Of a stretch of DNA of 64,000 bases, positions 35,925-44,252 are shown piece by piece (positions within the stretch are counted from its first letter, which is position 1; each line of letters starts with the position of its first letter). The position numbers were made by a program, and so were the translations under genes. This DNA comes from Spirosoma sp. 48-14. Lineage in GTDB: Bacteria; Bacteroidota; Bacteroidia; Cytophagales; Spirosomataceae. Under the pieces are notes generated by a model. It saw only the letters and a list, made by a program, of their open reading frames with translations. It did no database searches and was not told the DNA's origin. The DNA lies in contig NZ_MKUD01000072.1 in assembly GCF_001898575.1 (NCBI RefSeq), positions 138,576 to 202,575 on the forward strand, written 5' to 3'.

Positions 35925-37394
35925 TCATTTCGTTCCTCCGCCTAGCGCACGGTACAAATCCACTAAAGCCAGAAACTGAGCCCGCTTGGTTGTGACCAGG
36001 GCAAGTTGTGCTTCAAAGACGTTTCGCTGAGCCGTAATAACTTCAAGATAAGTCGCATACCCATTCGCGAACAGTTCGTTGGAGGTAGCCGTCGCCTGAC
36101 GCAGTACGGCCACTTCCTGACGCTGTAGGCTGGCAACATTCCGGTAGTTTTCCAACCCTTTCAGACCTGTTACTACCTCCGATACGCCGTTGATAATCGT
36201 TCGTTGGTAAGCCAGATAAGCCTCCCGGCTCTGAGCCGTCGTCAGCGCTAAGTTACCCTGCAATTGCCGACGGTTCAGAACAGGTACCGCCAGCCCACCA
36301 AATATGCCCAGGGCCAGCGATTGTGGATTTAACAGAACACCTGGACGAAAGGCATTGAACCCCAGATAAGGCGTCAGATTTAGCGAGGGTAAAAACTCAG
36401 CCTGCGCTACAGCCACATCGACATTTGCCGCTTCGAGTTCGCGTTCGGCCTGGCGAATATCAGGCCGTCGACGGATCAACTGAGCCGGTATTCCAGCCGA
36501 AATTGCTGTTGGCACCGATTGTTTTTCAATGGATGCCCCCCTCGTTATTGGTTGAGGATATCTGCCTAAGAGTCTGTTCAGTTGATTCTCGGTTTCGACA
36601 ATATCCTGCAACACCCGCCCTTCCAGCGCCCTGGTATTGAGCAACTGGGCTTTGAACTGCTGGACGGCTAACTCTGTCACCCGACCGGCTGCTTTCTGAA
36701 CTTCGACTAATTCAACGGCTTTCTGTTGCAGTTCAACATTATCGCCAATGATTTCCAGTTCGGCATCCAGGGCTAATAGCGTGTAATACAATCGGGCTAC
36801 ATCAGCGATTAGGCTAGTCACGATCAGGTTTCTCCCTTCTTCCGACGCCAGTATGCGCGTGAAGGCTGCCCGTCGTCGGTTACGCAGTTTTCCCCAAAGA
36901 TCCACCTCCCATGAACTGCGGAGGCCCACAAAATAATCGGGTGTTGGATTCGGAATCAAACTGGAGCCGCTTACATTGCCCGATAAATTGGTATCGTAAT
37001 TACCAACCCCGTTGAGTGTGTACCGTCCGTACCGATCGACCGACGCCGTAGCCACGGCATCGACTCGGGGCATTAAGGCACCCTGACTTATCCGATACGT
37101 AGCCTGAGCAGCTTCGATACGTTGACGGGCAATTTTCAGATCAAGGTTTCGGGACAGAGCCGTATCGATCAATGCCACTAAATTAGGATCGTTAAACAAC
37201 TCCTGTGGAGAGCGTTTGCCTATATTAGTCGAATCCACCTGAGTGCTACTGCTACGATCACTATAGACTTGTGGCACCGCCACGTGTGGTATCGGTGCTG
37301 GGTTATGGACTATTTTACAACCACTCAGGTAACCCGCCAGAACCAAACTTACTAGAAAACAGGTGGTATTATGACTCTTGAAGAACGGCCCCAT
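35925..37394 (-). CDS. Outer-membrane efflux lipoprotein (TolC/NodT type)
   Basis: This outer-membrane factor is about 489 aa, starting at MGPFFKSHNTTCFLVSLVLA, whose leader ends in the lipobox LSGC. Two outer-membrane-efflux repeats follow, with the usual DLKIARQRIEAAQATYRISQGALMPRV and ELEAANVDVAVAQAEFLPSLNL segments and the IPAQLIRRRPDIRQAERE motif. It forms the trimeric exit duct of an RND pump. Its start overlaps the RND pump gene by 26 bases, so translation is probably coupled. It is the last gene of the efflux operon. Confidence 0.93.
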   Translation of the reverse strand: MGPFFKSHNTTCFLVSLVLAGYLSGCKIVHNPAPIPHVAVPQVYSDRSSSTQVDSTNIGKRSPQELFNDPNLVALIDTALSRNLDLKIARQRIEAAQATYRISQGALMPRVDAVATASVDRYGRYTLNGVGNYDTNLSGNVSGSSLIPNPTPDYFVGLRSSWEVDLWGKLRNRRRAAFTRILASEEGRNLIVTSLIADVARLYYTLLALDAELEIIGDNVELQQKAVELVEVQKAAGRVTELAVQQFKAQLLNTRALEGRVLQDIVETENQLNRLLGRYPQPITRGASIEKQSVPTAISAGIPAQLIRRRPDIRQAERELEAANVDVAVAQAEFLPSLNLTPYLGFNAFRPGVLLNPQSLALGIFGGLAVPVLNRRQLQGNLALTTAQSREAYLAYQRTIINGVSEVVTGLKGLENYRNVASLQRQEVAVLRQATATSNELFANGYATYLEVITAQRNVFEAQLALVTTKRAQFLALVDLYRALGGGTK

Positions 37395-40300
37395 TCGAAT
37401 TCGTTTTTGTGGATTTGACGGTAGGTTTGTTTTTTCCATTCGTTGATTGTGCCGTTCCAAACTTCTGGGCAATCATGGCAAACAATACATACAGGCCGGG
37501 TACAAGTATGAGTCCGAATACCGTTCCGATAGCCATACCACCAGCCGCTGCGGTCCCAATGGAACGGTTGCCCAGTGCTCCGGCACCCGATGCGATACAA
37601 AGCGGAATCAGCCCGGCGATAAACGCCAGTGAAGTCATCAGGATCGGACGGAGACGGGTGACGGCACCCTCTATGGCTGCACTTAGAATCGGGAGCCCTT
37701 CCTTTTGCCGTTGATTGGCAAACTCAACAATCAGGATAGCGTTTTTACCCAGCAATCCAATCAGCATCACGAGCGACACCTGCGCATAGATATTATTCTG
37801 CAAACCAGCTAGTTGCAAACACAAAAATGACCCAAATATGCCCGCTGGCAGCGACAACAGAACCGATAATGGCAGGAACAGGCTTTCATACTGGGCTACC
37901 AGCAGCAGATACACAAAGACAAGGCATATCAGGAAAATAAAAATAGCCTGATCGCCCGACAAAACTTCTTCGCGCGACATTCCCGACCAGGCGAACGAAT
38001 AGCCGCGTGGTAGTTCCTTATCGGCTACTTCCTGAACCGCCCGCAGGGCATCGCCACTACTATAACCCGGTGCAGCATCGCCATTTAGCAGGGCCGACAT
38101 ATACATGTTATACCGAGTAATCTGTTCCGGCCCATACACCCGTTCGAGTCGAACGAAATTAGAATAAGGCACCATTTCGCCTATGTTGTTTTTCACCCGC
38201 AGGTTCAGCACATCCTCTGGTTTGGCGCGGTATTCGGGGGAGGCTTGTACCATTACTTTATACATCTGCCCAAACCGAATGAAATTAGACGCATAGTAGC
38301 TCCCCAACAAGGTTTGGAGGGTACTCATGGCATTATCAATCGAAACGCCTTTCTGGGCTGCTTTGTCCTGATCGACCTGCAACAGATATTGCGGAAAGCT
38401 GGGGTCGAAACTGGTAAAGGCATTTCCGATTTCGGGGCGTTTTTTCAAGGATTGGACAAAAGCATCGGCCACCTTTTTAGTTTTTTGCAGATCGCCTGTT
38501 CCCGTCCGATCCAGCATCCGCAGTTCAAAACCGCTTGAGTTCCCGAATCCAGGCACAGTTGGCGGTGGAAAAAACTGGATACTGGCATCCTGTACCCGCT
38601 TTGTTTTCTCTTCCAATTCCGCAATCACCTCGTCGAGCGATTGTTTGCGGCTACCCCAGTCTTTGAGGTTGATCATACCCATTCCATACGAAGCTCCTAC
38701 CCCATCGGTCATCAGGCTATACCCGGCCAGTGTCGAAACATTTTCGACAGCTTCCATTTTTGAGGCCATCTCCTGGATTTTGTCCAGAACGGCTTCCGTA
38801 CGTTTAAGGGTAGCCCCAACGGGTGTGGTTACATTGATATAAATCATCCCCTGATCTTCCGTAGGAATGAAGCCAGCTGGTAAAATCGAGCTAACGCCCC
38901 AGGTGCCACCCGCAAACAATGCCAGCATACCCACCGTTATCATTCCCCGGCTGGCTAGCCGTTTCAGCACGCGTTGATAGCGGCCGGTGAGCGCTTCAAA
39001 ACCACGATTGAACCAGGCAAAAAAGCGTCCCAGCATACCTGTAGGGGTATGGTCATGCGATGAGCGAAGCAGCAACGCGCACAAAGCGGGCGTCAGCGTA
39101 ACAGCGTTGACGCCGGAAATCACGATAGCAATAGCCAGGGTTAACGAAAACTGCCGGTAGAAAATACCAACCGGACCCGACATAAACGCCACTGGGATAA
39201 AAACGGCCGACATGACCAGTGTAATAGCCACCAATGCCCCGCTAATCTCCTTCATGGCTGCAAACGTAGCCTCACGCGGTTCCAAATGATCTTCACTCAT
39301 TTTGGCATGAACAGCCTCCACCACCACAATAGCATTATCAACTACAATTCCGATGGCCAGTACCAAGGCAAACAGTGTGAGCAGATTGATGGAAAATCCG
39401 ATGCTACTCATAAACGCAAAGGAGCCTATCAAAGCCACCGGCACCGCCAACGCACAGATCAGGGTGGACCGCCAGTCCTGCAAAAACAGGAATACAACCA
39501 GAAATACCAATATGAAGGCCTCAATTAACGTTCGAATCACCTCGTGAATCGATGCATCCAGAAACCGCGATACGTCGTACGCAAAGTTGTAGGTCATGCC
39601 CGACGAAAAACTGGTTTCTTTCAACTCAGCCATGCGTGTTTTGATATTGTTGATCACCTCACGGGCATTTGAGCCGGGCCGTTGCTTGATCATGATCGAA
39701 GCCGACGGGCGACCATCCGTTTTCGAAAGCATATCGTAATCCAGCGAACCAAATTCGATGTCGGCCACATCTTTTAGCCGCAGAATCTGTCCGTCATGTT
39801 CAGCCCGCAAAACGAGGTTTTCGTATTGTTTCGGATCGAAAAACTTACCGCTGTAGCGCAACACATATTGGAGCATCTGCGGAGCACGGTCGGCACTTTC
39901 ACCAGCTTTACCCGGTGCAGCCTCGACGTTTTGCTGGCGAATGGCCGTGATTACTTCATCGGGCGAAATGCTGTAGGCTGTCATTCGGTCAGGTCGGAGC
40001 CATACGCGCATCGAATATTCCCGCGAACCCATAATATCGACAAACCCAACTCCATCGATCCGCTTCAGTTCGGCCAGTACGTTGATGTCAGCAAAATTGT
40101 AGATGAACTTTTCATCGACCGTTGGATCTTCACTGAAGATATTGAGGTACAGCAACATACTATTCACCTCTTTTTCGGTCGAAACCCCAGCCTTGATAAC
40201 TTCTTCGGGTAACTCATCCATCACGGTCGTGACGCGGTTCTGGACGCCCATAGCCGCCAGATCAGGGTCGGTGCCTACGTTGAAAAAGACCTGAATAATG

Positions 40301-40563
40301 GTACTCCCGTCGTTTCCCGATACGGAGTTCATATACACCATGCCGGGCACGCCATTGATCGCCCGTTCAAGTGGCATCGCTACGGCTTTGGTCGCTACTT
40401 CGGCATTGGCTCCGGTATATTTAGCCGTTACGGTAACCGAAGGAGGTACTATATCTGGAAACTGCGTAACGGGCAATTGTCGTAAGGCTAATATCCCCAG
40501 CAGCGTAATCAACACCGAGATAACGGCCGACAGCAGCGGGCGTTTTATAAACAAATCAAACAT
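37369..40563 (-). CDS. RND efflux pump, HAE1/AcrB type
   Basis: This inner-membrane pump is 1064 aa from MFDLFIKRPLLSAVISVL, 13 bases after the adaptor gene. It uses the proton gradient to expel hydrophobic drugs or similar compounds. It has two sets of six membrane helices, each with a large periplasmic loop, and the DFRI-like start FDLFIKRP. TM4 reads LAIGIVVDNAIVVVE: the first of the two AcrB aspartates is kept and the second is Asn. The TM10 lysine (LIGLLGKNAILIVEF) is present. The porter domain and the GSSDALR-type C-terminal half are intact. The substrate is unknown. Confidence 0.95.
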   Translation of the reverse strand: MFDLFIKRPLLSAVISVLITLLGILALRQLPVTQFPDIVPPSVTVTAKYTGANAEVATKAVAMPLERAINGVPGMVYMNSVSGNDGSTIIQVFFNVGTDPDLAAMGVQNRVTTVMDELPEEVIKAGVSTEKEVNSMLLYLNIFSEDPTVDEKFIYNFADINVLAELKRIDGVGFVDIMGSREYSMRVWLRPDRMTAYSISPDEVITAIRQQNVEAAPGKAGESADRAPQMLQYVLRYSGKFFDPKQYENLVLRAEHDGQILRLKDVADIEFGSLDYDMLSKTDGRPSASIMIKQRPGSNAREVINNIKTRMAELKETSFSSGMTYNFAYDVSRFLDASIHEVIRTLIEAFILVFLVVFLFLQDWRSTLICALAVPVALIGSFAFMSSIGFSINLLTLFALVLAIGIVVDNAIVVVEAVHAKMSEDHLEPREATFAAMKEISGALVAITLVMSAVFIPVAFMSGPVGIFYRQFSLTLAIAIVISGVNAVTLTPALCALLLRSSHDHTPTGMLGRFFAWFNRGFEALTGRYQRVLKRLASRGMITVGMLALFAGGTWGVSSILPAGFIPTEDQGMIYINVTTPVGATLKRTEAVLDKIQEMASKMEAVENVSTLAGYSLMTDGVGASYGMGMINLKDWGSRKQSLDEVIAELEEKTKRVQDASIQFFPPPTVPGFGNSSGFELRMLDRTGTGDLQKTKKVADAFVQSLKKRPEIGNAFTSFDPSFPQYLLQVDQDKAAQKGVSIDNAMSTLQTLLGSYYASNFIRFGQMYKVMVQASPEYRAKPEDVLNLRVKNNIGEMVPYSNFVRLERVYGPEQITRYNMYMSALLNGDAAPGYSSGDALRAVQEVADKELPRGYSFAWSGMSREEVLSGDQAIFIFLICLVFVYLLLVAQYESLFLPLSVLLSLPAGIFGSFLCLQLAGLQNNIYAQVSLVMLIGLLGKNAILIVEFANQRQKEGLPILSAAIEGAVTRLRPILMTSLAFIAGLIPLCIASGAGALGNRSIGTAAAGGMAIGTVFGLILVPGLYVLFAMIAQKFGTAQSTNGKNKPTVKSTKTNSNGAVLQES

Positions 40564-40576
40564 GAGGGTGTCTATT

Positions 40577-41716
40577 TCATTGTTGAGCAAGTGTAGCAGG
40601 GGCAGATGCGCTATCGGCTTCTACAGCCTCCGGGATGATCTGATCGCCATCGCGAATGTTCTGAATCCCCTCATATACAACCCGTTCGCCCGGTGCCAGG
40701 CCCGATCGAACGATGTAGTTCAGTCCGACCCGCGCCTGGGGTACGAAACTCCTTGATTTCACTTTATTTGTTTTATCCACCACATACACGAAGTTCTTAT
40801 CCTGCACTTCGAATACGGCTTTCTGCGGCACTAACAAAGCATCTCCGACAATATTGGGAAGGCGGATTTTACCGGACGATCCATGCTTCAGCAGCTTTTG
40901 CGGATTAGGAAATCGGGCCCGGAACGCAATGGTCCCCGATTCTTCTTCAAAGACACTTTCCATGGTTTCAATTCGTCCTTTATGTGGATAAGGAGTTTCG
41001 TCGGCCAGCATCATCTCAACTTCCTGTCCATTTTTCCCGGTCAGTTCACGGTGCTTTTTCAGGAAACCCAGGTATTCTTTTTCCGATACATCGAAATAGG
41101 CAAACACTTCCCGGATGTCAGAAACGGTGGTCAGCAGAGCCCCTTCTTCAATCAGACTACCTATTTTGAACGGAATTCGGTTGATTACCCCGTCGAAAGG
41201 GGCCCGTATGCTGGCATGAGCTAACCGCAAGGAGGCTGTCGACAGGGCTGACTGGGCCTCTTCAATCTGTGCTTTTGCCACGTCGAGTTTGGCTTTGGCC
41301 AGATCCAGCTCGGAAGGTGAAACGATTTTCTTCTCAACCAATAGCTTAACCCGGGTCACTTCAACTTCGGCCGTTTTGGCACTGGCTTCCGCACTTTTCA
41401 GCGAAGCCTTTGCTTTATCCAATCCGACTTTGTATTCGGCAGCATTCAGGCTAAACAGCAACTGCCCCTGATGAACCGACTGCCCCTCATCGACATAAAT
41501 TTTTTCAAGAAAACCGGACACTCTGGCGCGTATTTCGACATTTCGAACGGCTTCGAGGGTAGTTACGTAGTCCCGCTGGAGTGTAGTTGACTGCCGGGCC
41601 AGTTGAACGACAGGCAACGTAAGTTTTTCGGTTGTCTCGGTTTGTGAGTCCTGACCTGCACAGCCAGCCAGGCACATACTCACCAATATGGCAGGTAATT
41701 GAATTCTCTTTTTCAT
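40577..41716 (-). CDS. RND periplasmic adaptor (membrane fusion) lipoprotein
   Basis: This 379-aa AcrA-type adaptor has a lipoprotein leader MKKRIQLPAILVSMCLAGC. The order is beta-barrel start, biotinyl-lipoyl half (VRNVEIRARVSGFLEKIYVDEGQSV), alpha-helical hairpin (about 95-160), second lipoyl half (ASIRAPFDGVINR) and C-terminal beta-barrel with IRLPNIVGDALLVPQKAVFE. It links the pump at 37369 with the outer-membrane duct at 35925, and the three genes are in the usual adaptor-pump-duct order. Confidence 0.94.
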   Translation of the reverse strand: MKKRIQLPAILVSMCLAGCAGQDSQTETTEKLTLPVVQLARQSTTLQRDYVTTLEAVRNVEIRARVSGFLEKIYVDEGQSVHQGQLLFSLNAAEYKVGLDKAKASLKSAEASAKTAEVEVTRVKLLVEKKIVSPSELDLAKAKLDVAKAQIEEAQSALSTASLRLAHASIRAPFDGVINRIPFKIGSLIEEGALLTTVSDIREVFAYFDVSEKEYLGFLKKHRELTGKNGQEVEMMLADETPYPHKGRIETMESVFEEESGTIAFRARFPNPQKLLKHGSSGKIRLPNIVGDALLVPQKAVFEVQDKNFVYVVDKTNKVKSRSFVPQARVGLNYIVRSGLAPGERVVYEGIQNIRDGDQIIPEAVEADSASAPATLAQQ

Positions 41717-41877
41717 GGCTTCATAGAGCTATATAGTGATTCCAGCCAACGGTATATACCAATAGCCTGGACAATGAGTATCCTGATGATGCATTAAGAA
41801 ATGGGCAAAGCCATCAACTGATGACTGACCAGTTAAATACCCTGTTGTAAGAACCAGCACACAACTGGTTGCGGAGT

Positions 41878-42279
41878 TTAGGCTACAGGCTGTGGGGGTG
41901 GAGCCTGAATTTCCAGCACACACGTGGAAACAAACTCAGGCCGAAACGCTATATTGCCCGACAGCAGATACTGAACAGGTAATCGTTTAGGCGCGAAAAC
42001 AAAGAATGGGGCAAAGTCGTAGTCTTGCTCGGGTTCGGTCAACTCTGACTCATCGGGACCGTCGTGCTCAGGAATCGCATCCTGCATTCCCAAACATTCT
42101 TCCAATATAAACTCTCCGATACTTTCGATTTGATTAACCGACAATTCTTTATGGTCGACAGTGGTCTGCTCCGATCGCAAAAGCGTACTCTGAACGTCGA
42201 TGCTTACATTAAGCACAGTCAACGCGATCAGGAGGCAAAGCAAGCGGTATACCAAAAAGTTATAGTATCGTTTCTTCAT
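41878..42279 (-). CDS. Small acidic exported protein upstream of the RND operon
   Basis: This 133-aa protein begins with a basic start and one hydrophobic segment (RLLCLLIALTVLNVSIDV, about 12-29) that can serve as signal or anchor. The mature part is acidic (EECLGMQDAIPEHDGPDESE), then ends with FRPEFVSTCVLEIQAPPPQPVA. I recognise no family. It lies 161 bases upstream of the adaptor gene on the same strand and has a good -7 element just upstream, so it may be the first gene of the efflux operon. A role in metal or stress sensing is only a guess. Confidence 0.65.
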   Translation of the reverse strand: MKKRYYNFLVYRLLCLLIALTVLNVSIDVQSTLLRSEQTTVDHKELSVNQIESIGEFILEECLGMQDAIPEHDGPDESELTEPEQDYDFAPFFVFAPKRLPVQYLLSGNIAFRPEFVSTCVLEIQAPPPQPVA

Positions 42280-42292
42280 ATCGTTTATGAAC

Positions 42293-42300
42293 CAAATGTA
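42293..42300 (-). promoter_or_regulatory. Candidate -7 element (TACATTTG) for the efflux locus
   Basis: TACATTTG on the minus strand fits TAnnTTTG exactly. A TTGA lies about 20 bases upstream of it. The ATG at 42279 is 14 bases downstream, which would leave a very short leader. Confidence 0.45.
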
Positions 42301-42413
42301 ATCTGGCGAAACTAGAAACTCAACTATTTTTTTATCAGATAGTTACGAAACTTGGATAAAGATAATGGAATCCATGATAGATTAAATTTAGATTAAAATA
42401 CGTTAATTCGATT

Positions 42414-42950
42414 ATGATCTTTTTACCTATTACGTCCTATCATCCCTACCTCATTCCGATCCAGGCCTGGTATGAGGAAGCCTTTCCCATTGACGAACGA
42501 CGCGATTTTTCAGAATTAATTCGCCTTCTCTCCTACCCGGATATGCAGCTGTGCGCTTTAATCAGCGACAACAATCTAGTTGGTTTTATCCTGTACTGGC
42601 AATGGGATGAGATCGTGTTTGTAGAGCATTTTGCCATTGACCCTACTGAGCGCGGCAAACAGTTTGGGCAACAGGCACTGGCTCAGTTGCTCAAACTCCC
42701 TTTTCAATACTGTCTGCTGGAAGTTGAGCGCCCAGTCGATGAAACTAGTCACAGGCGCATTAAATTTTACGAACGGCAAGGGTTTACGCTGAATCCTTTC
42801 GACTATATTCAACCCCCTTACCAACCCGACAAAGCGCCGGTTCCTATGCGGCTGATGTCCATTCCTGCCATTCCTGACTCGGCAACATACGATCGGCTTA
42901 GCCAACTAATCAAAGAGCGGGTTTACGAACGATTTTATGGCGATAACTGA
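42414..42950 (+). CDS. GNAT family N-acetyltransferase
   Basis: This 178-aa single-domain acetyltransferase has the acetyl-CoA-binding stretch DPTERGKQFGQQALAQLL (about 77-94) preceded by the strand EIVFVEHFAI, and a C-terminal Y-E-R-Q-G-F-T-L bulge. The N-terminus (AWYEEAFPIDERRDF) is of the type seen in Bacteroidota GNATs of unknown substrate. It is divergent from the efflux locus and convergent with the oxidase gene. Confidence 0.85.
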   Translation: MIFLPITSYHPYLIPIQAWYEEAFPIDERRDFSELIRLLSYPDMQLCALISDNNLVGFILYWQWDEIVFVEHFAIDPTERGKQFGQQALAQLLKLPFQYCLLEVERPVDETSHRRIKFYERQGFTLNPFDYIQPPYQPDKAPVPMRLMSIPAIPDSATYDRLSQLIKERVYERFYGDN

Positions 42951-42962
42951 ACGTATGAATCG

Positions 42963-44102
42963 TTACCGATTCCACAAGACCGAACGGTCGATTTGGGCAA
43001 TGGTCCCTCTTCCTGTCAGAATCATCGCTAGTTCCAATTCTTCCCTAAGAATTGACATCACTTTAGCAACGCCATCGGCCCCGCCACAAGCTAATCCATA
43101 ACAAACGGGCTTCCCAAGCAGTACAGCATTGGCCCCCAGGGCAATGGCTTTAAGCACATCGGTTCCCCTGCGTATGCCTCCATCGAGTAAAATGGGAACT
43201 CGTCCAGCAACACGTTCGGCTATCGAGGGCAGTACTTCGATCGTAGCAGGTACTGTATCCAGATTCCGGCCACCATGATTCGACACTACAATACCTGCAA
43301 CCCCAGCCTGAATGGCCCGTTCGGCATCCTCCGCATTTAAGATACCCTTCGCTAGTACCGGAATATTCACCACCGATGCCAACCAGGTAATATCGTTCCA
43401 GGTTAGGGGCTTTTTCTGCGGACCGGGGGCAAGCATATACGGGGCATGAATACCAGGGGGTAAACCAAAGTTGATTCGTTGCTCGCGATTACGAACACCG
43501 CCAACGGGTGTATCTACCGTCACACAAAGTGCCCGACACCCTAATGCTTCAGCTTTTTGCACAAGGTCTTTCGTAAACTCCCGATCATCACGAACATACA
43601 GTTGAAACCATAAAGGCTGTGTAGCCACTTCGGCAATGGCTTCGAGTGGTGTGGTTGTGAACGAACTCACTACATACGTAGCAGCCGCCATACCTGCCCC
43701 CCGTGCTGTAGCCAGTTCGCCTTCGAGGTGCATGATCCGGTGGTAAGCCGTAGGGGCTATCAGAATCGGATAGGCTAGTTCATCGCCCAATAAGGTAATC
43801 CGGGTATCGGGCTGGGTTATGTCGGGCAGCACCGTCGGATTGAGCTTAAGGGTATCAAACGCTTGTCGATTCCAGCGAAGCGTTAGTTCATCGGCAGCCC
43901 CACTGGCTACATATTCATACGCCAACCGGGTCATTTTCGCTTCGGCTTTTTTCTCAAAATCGAATAGATTAACCATACCCGACAAATCAACGATTTCGCT
44001 GATCGGGAAATCGGCAGATGTACTGAGTGATGCGGATTGATCCCTTGAAGGCTGATTCGGGTCACTTGCCAGGGTATTCATTGATGTACTTTCGGTTTTC
44101 AC
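42963..44102 (-). CDS. FMN-dependent alpha-hydroxy-acid oxidase/dehydrogenase
   Basis: This 379-aa TIM-barrel flavoenzyme of the glycolate oxidase/lactate oxidase/LldD family would oxidise an L-2-hydroxy acid. FMN and substrate motifs are LIAPTAYHRIMH, LCVTVDTPVGGVRNRE, LAKGI (Lys), VSNHGGRNLD (catalytic His, Arg) and LLDGGIRRGTDVLKA. The first ~30 residues are Ser/Thr rich and probably disordered; the true start may be the ATG at codon 8. Lactate oxidase, glycolate oxidase and L-lactate dehydrogenase cannot be separated by eye. It is unlinked to other lactate genes here. Confidence 0.9.
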   Translation of the reverse strand: MKTESTSMNTLASDPNQPSRDQSASLSTSADFPISEIVDLSGMVNLFDFEKKAEAKMTRLAYEYVASGAADELTLRWNRQAFDTLKLNPTVLPDITQPDTRITLLGDELAYPILIAPTAYHRIMHLEGELATARGAGMAAATYVVSSFTTTPLEAIAEVATQPLWFQLYVRDDREFTKDLVQKAEALGCRALCVTVDTPVGGVRNREQRINFGLPPGIHAPYMLAPGPQKKPLTWNDITWLASVVNIPVLAKGILNAEDAERAIQAGVAGIVVSNHGGRNLDTVPATIEVLPSIAERVAGRVPILLDGGIRRGTDVLKAIALGANAVLLGKPVCYGLACGGADGVAKVMSILREELELAMILTGRGTIAQIDRSVLWNR

Positions 44103-44195
44103 TGACGTCGAAACTCAGGACTTGAATCTCTTTCCTATCCAAAGCCTAAACAGCTTAAATTCTAAGATACATCCGCAAAACAGTTTTTCTGCGCA

Positions 44196-44235
44196 TAAAA
44201 AAACCGGCCAGCTTCCGAAAGGTAGCTGGCCGGTT
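44196..44235 (-). terminator. Intrinsic terminator of the aconitase gene
   Basis: A 12-base perfect stem (AACCGGCCAGCT and its complement) sits 18 bases after the stop at 44253. On the minus strand it is followed by seven T. Confidence 0.93.
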
Positions 44236-44252
44236 GGAAACCCGCGTAGTTG

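Noticed and set aside
41729..41923. 64-codon minus-strand frame overlapping the end of the acidic exported protein
   Set aside because: Wrong frame, Cys/Ser-rich with no domain and no start context. It is not a frameshifted continuation.
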